A DNA stretch of 64,000 nt from Amphiduros pacificus (lineage: Eukaryota > Annelida > Polychaeta > Phyllodocida > Hesionidae), in contig OX439000.1 of the NCBI GenBank assembly GCA_949316495.1, positions 69,694,570-69,758,569 on the forward strand, written 5' to 3'. How positions within the stretch are numbered: the first letter of the stretch is position 1; every line of letters begins with the position of its first letter. Shown here one piece after another: positions 61,401 through 64,000 of the stretch. The notes beneath the pieces were generated by a model that saw only the letters and a program-made list of their open reading frames with translations, made no database searches and was not told where the DNA came from. Made by a program: the position numbers and the translations under genes.

Positions 61401-63902
61401 AAGCTTTATTAGTATTACTAATGACGCCAAGTTGAGATCCACCCACCAAAAGCTATTATCTGAGGTCACATTTACCAGCGAGTCCCAATGGAACAAGACC
61501 AATGATGTATCCCTGTGAGACCCTAGTGGTACGGGACCTTATGGCTCCGTTAATACATACATATCAAGTACAGTAGGATTCAAACATTTCATTGCCATTC
61601 CACTTATGTGGTATTTGTTTTCTAATATTAAGATTCTTTGGTTCACCGTTTTGTGTTTTTGTGTTTTGAAATATGATTAGGGAGAGCCTTAACGTACACC
61701 AAGATGATGTTATCATTTAACGTTTATGGTATATCACAAAGGGAATCTAAAAAGCTAAGACAGTGCCGATATTGTGTGATCAATTCAATGTCAATTCTAA
61801 CTTCTGTCATATACTGCTGACGAGATCAAATATGAAAGCAAAACCTTGGATGAGAACACTTAATCCCTGTTTAAAATTATCATTTTTGTTTTCATAACCT
61901 TAAAGTATGAATATTTTTGTTCCGTGCCATCCAATTCTTACATTCAGTTTCGCAAAAGTTACACTGGCCTGACATTGATTAATATTTCTGATCATATGTT
62001 TAATATCACTTGTATAAAAATAAAAAATCTGTGATTCAGTTGAGAGAATTATAGAAATGAATAGTGTCCCATGTGCTCTGTTGTATGTGGCAATGCTTTG
62101 CCGTTCTTTGCAAATATTAAGAGCAATTGAACAACAGGGGAAGCAAACTTTGAAAACTTTCTTTGAAATAATCTTATTTACAAGGTCTGTTTTCGCATTT
62201 CTCTTGGAAAACAAATTTCATCTACATAAAAGAAATATTATAAGAAAGTAAAATGCAAGGTTTACAGTTTCTAAACATGATTTGCTATCATACAAGTGTA
62301 TGGTTCATATCCTTTAAATTTTAGAATGTACCTAACTATTTTTAATTAATTAAAAAGATCAGATTACAAAAAATGTGGTGCTGCAAGAGTTTTTCATGCC
62401 CTTAGTTTATCTATAGTAATACTACCTACATACACATGGCTGAGTTCAAACTTTTTCTGATTATTTGGTTTGCAGACAGTTCATGGTGTACTTACTGCAC
62501 AATAAAATTGGGAACCACGCGCAAGAAGTAGGAACGGAGACGACTGACCCAACGCGGCAGCTCGGTCAGCATCAAACCAGCCGTACAGTGACAGCATGTC
62601 AATGGGCAATTCTGAAATCATTTATATATACCCTGTTATTCATAAAGGGATAAAACAATATATCAGCAAATTATCTGTTTGACACATCTAATGTTGTGTG
62701 CTTAATTGCACTTGTTATATATGGAGAATTGTACATTTTTCGGCTATTCAAAAGAGGTTACGATCAAAATACTATGTCAATCGGTTCAATATTATTGATT
62801 TTTACAAGCAGCTTTGGAGTCACACTTATCTACATATACATCTGTAAGTTTACTCGACAAAACCAATTGGCATCCCGCCGACAGTGATGTTGAGAATTTA
62901 TGATATATCCAAATTGACTCCAAACAGACCAATCGTTGGAGGGAATTCAAATAGCATTATAATAATGATTGTGAACAAACCATCTGATGGTGTTCCCGCG
63001 CATGCGGAGAAGTCCATCTTGATAGTACCCCCTGAGACAGTGACGTCATTACCCATGGACGTGCAGGTGGCGACACCAGTGGCAATGTACTGGCCATCAT
63101 ACGTCTCGTCCGCAAATGGCGAGTTTGACAATGCAGACAGGGGATCTGTACACATTAGAACATAAGATGATTAAATTCAGGACACTGGTGTGCACACAAA
63201 TGTTAAATACTGACACACACACATACATATGACATATGATATTCTAGTGGCATGACAACTTACATGACGGAATAACTTGAAAAGCAGTTCCAGCCAAAGT
63301 GGTATTGCACTTTTCTGGAGTAACCGCTGTCGCTGCAAAATAAAATCATTTTTTTAGGACATTTACATTTGTAAATCATACCAAACTGGTTAATCATCCT
63401 TTAGCTTTCTGACATTCGAGTGTCAGGGATGAACTGATATATAACGAGATCTCTCATAATATGTGTGATGGCTGAAACAATCCACAGATTCTTTTGTTCT
63501 GTGATTTGATCTTACCCGCAGACAATTTCTCTTTTATTCATCATTCTCTTTAAATTAATAACAATTATATATCAATATTTCTTAAGAAAATAAGTATTTA
63601 CACCTGTCAATTTCCCCAATTACACCTTATATCACCATTACAGAAAATCTACAAAGTTATTTACTCCACCATGAGAATATATGCATTTGAGGATTCAATC
63701 TGTGGTGCTCTAAATCAGATATGTATATGATTAAAAACACGATAAATTGAAGACCAGGTGTAAATACCTTGAGGAAGAGATTGATACAACAGAAGACCAT
63801 CATCAAATGTTGTCCTGACACATTTCTGAGTCTGGTCCACAGTGTTTTCCTCCACGCTAACTGTAAAACCGTCCATCTCTTGACTTTTAATACATTCGAA
63901 CG
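52063..63902 (-). CDS. Gene B: paralogue of gene A, 3' half only (16 exons, 5' end beyond the window)
   Basis: Read by hand from the right edge: 16 exons, 2,726 nt, 907 residues plus stop, all phases consistent. Order: part of a module, a full module, SEA-like 1, SEA-like 2, EGF, TM, tail. Exon lengths track gene A: 135/132, 69/69, 165/174, 116/119, 133/133, 177/174, 162/150, 87/78, 198/201, 149/152, 160/151, 279/291, 150/150, 204/201, 174/171, 368/344 nt (B/A). The genes therefore arose by tandem duplication after this exon structure existed. Protein similarity is high in SEA 2 and EGF and lower in the modules. NIDO and the mucin segment, if present, lie beyond 64000. Confidence 0.85.
52684..53228 (-). 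CDS. Gene B: SEA-like domain 2 with G-SIIV motif
   Basis: Exons 53025-53228 and 52684-52857. Reads GNQRITHVFFKLYGDFETMI, FADFFRPQLATLSSVSLDRI and LKSG|SIIVEFEIMPGVD, then VSEAVVTLGHLVVTSQL. The G-S-I-I-V self-cleavage motif, its intron inside the Gly codon and the following IMPGVD are identical in gene A, the best-conserved stretch between the two genes. Confidence 0.75.
53344..54018 (-). CDS. Gene B: SEA-like domain 1
   Basis: Exons 53740-54018 and 53344-53493. An acidic, Pro-rich linker (PPSPEEDEPQDLP) leads to ECYAMFDLDKSFNPDASLRV, TIVDIVKGTTGIDASRIH and GDVIFGFTILPG, then SAAQLQKSAIVYLD. Same layout as gene A exons 42-43. The turn reads G-D-V-I-F, so it has Gly but not the Ser needed for SEA self-cleavage. 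Confidence 0.65.
54494..60402 (-). CDS. Gene B: module equivalent to A module 6
   Basis: Exons 60226-60402, 58545-58706, 58139-58225, 56053-56250, 54808-54956 and 54494-54653. Landmarks: GRCDFPMNISNNLWYER, EGCTAFLHYEDYM and INYHCKKEFLHDSYFLF, FWDCVAQLEANTDESKKW, DPPFLNGTYTLAYYDSS with TCSGRS and AVDACL, DDGNVIIFLLG ending KYYCG, then VICHLDKSYDYVSSSKDF. Phases 1-1-1-1-0-1. Exon 56053-56250 uses the donor GTTGGT, and a duplicated intron block ends 15 bp from it. Introns here are larger than in gene A. Confidence 0.8.
55567..56038 (+). repeat. X-Y-X repeat structure in gene B intron
   Basis: Block X (132 bp, 55567-55698) recurs at 55907-56038 with only a few changes and flanks block Y (208 bp, 55699-55906). 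Y recurs alone at 57296-57503. X starts CAATAATTGTAATGAATGAT and ends CCCAACCCTAACTA; Y holds TACGCGAAAGGGGGCACCAC. Confidence 0.85.
56460..57020 (+). repeat. Dispersed repeat, copy 2
   Basis: Partner of 48270-48660, in the intron of gene B between exons 56053-56250 and 58139-58225. It is longer than copy 1 by internal insertions. Confidence 0.65.
57296..57503 (+). repeat. Second copy of repeat block Y
   Basis: 208 bp, same length as the copy at 55699-55906 and with about 4% differences by eye, in the same orientation, in the same intron of gene B. Confidence 0.85.
58707..60225 (-). other. Gene B intron (1.5 kb)
   Basis: AT-rich with no recognised repeat or exon; frames of 60-105 codons on the minus strand show no motif. 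Confidence 0.6.
60781..63902 (-). CDS. Gene B: module equivalent to A module 5 (first exon missing from window)
   Basis: Exons 63768-63902, 63264-63332, 62981-63145, 62496-62611 and 60781-60913. Landmarks: FECIKSQEMDGFTVSV and QKCVRTTFDDGLLLY, PEKCNTTLAGTAFQVI, NSPFADETYDGQYIATG with ATCTSMG and DFSACAG, LPIDMLSLYGWFDAD ending FYCA, then GTCEPNSNASTTGENYVQF. All five pair with gene A exons 31-35 (LPIDGLSVVGWIDGD, TPSDG and so on). The donor of exon 62981-63145 is GTTTGT, unusual but giving the right phase. Its first exon should lie just beyond 64000. Confidence 0.8.
60914..62495 (-). other. Gene B intron (1.6 kb)
   Basis: AT-rich; no exon, no clear mobile element. One 104-codon minus-strand frame near 61900-62214 lacks recognisable motifs. 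Confidence 0.6.
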
Positions 63903-64000
63903 CTGCAACACAAGACGACGGATATGAAACATTTGACAACTTTGCGTGGCAAAAATAACAGTATTTTGAACAAATAAAGAATAAAGTTTATATTTTTGCA

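Overview
The window is AT-rich, intron-rich animal DNA. Short exons with canonical GT-AG borders, long introns full of micro- and minisatellites, tRNA-derived SINE-like repeats and a DIRS/Ngaro-type tyrosine-recombinase retroelement suggest an invertebrate, most likely a lophotrochozoan such as a mollusc. The species cannot be fixed from the sequence alone.

Two related genes lie head-to-tail on the minus strand. Gene A (43465 down to 7717) could be read completely by hand: 46 coding exons, matching reading phase at all 45 junctions, 7,302 nt of coding sequence and 2,433 residues. It encodes a type I surface protein: signal peptide, NIDO (nidogen-type) domain, three copies of a roughly 220-300-residue cysteine-containing module, a 195-residue Thr-rich mucin segment in one exon, three more module copies, two SEA-like domains, one EGF domain, one transmembrane helix and a 36-residue tail. 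Gene B (from the right edge down to 52063) is a paralogue of which only the last 16 exons are inside the window: the end of one module, a full module, SEA, SEA, EGF, TM and tail. Exon lengths and phases match gene A exon by exon.

Layout: 1-4971, no gene; 4972-6738, a 44-bp satellite; 6831-6995, a hairpin repeat; 7.0-7.7 kb, flank and presumed 3' UTR; 7.7-43.5 kb, gene A; 43.5-52.1 kb, gene-free spacer with SINE copies, a tRNA relic and a dispersed repeat; 52.1-64 kb, gene B 3' half. Inside gene A introns sit a nearly whole DIRS-like element (about 29.07-33.9 kb, opposite strand to the gene), a TTAA-flanked fold-back transposon (23.86-24.81 kb), nested inverted repeats (18.76-19.21 kb), long (TA)n arrays and several minisatellites.

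The proteins look like an invertebrate parallel to transmembrane mucins: an adhesive NIDO N-terminus, an O-glycosylation-prone segment, and a membrane-proximal SEA with an intact G-SIIV self-cleavage motif next to EGF and TM. The repeating module, each copy encoded by exons with a phase pattern 1-1-1-1-0-1, is the least explained part and the main novelty. I found no bacterial-type operon, CRISPR array or functional RNA gene.
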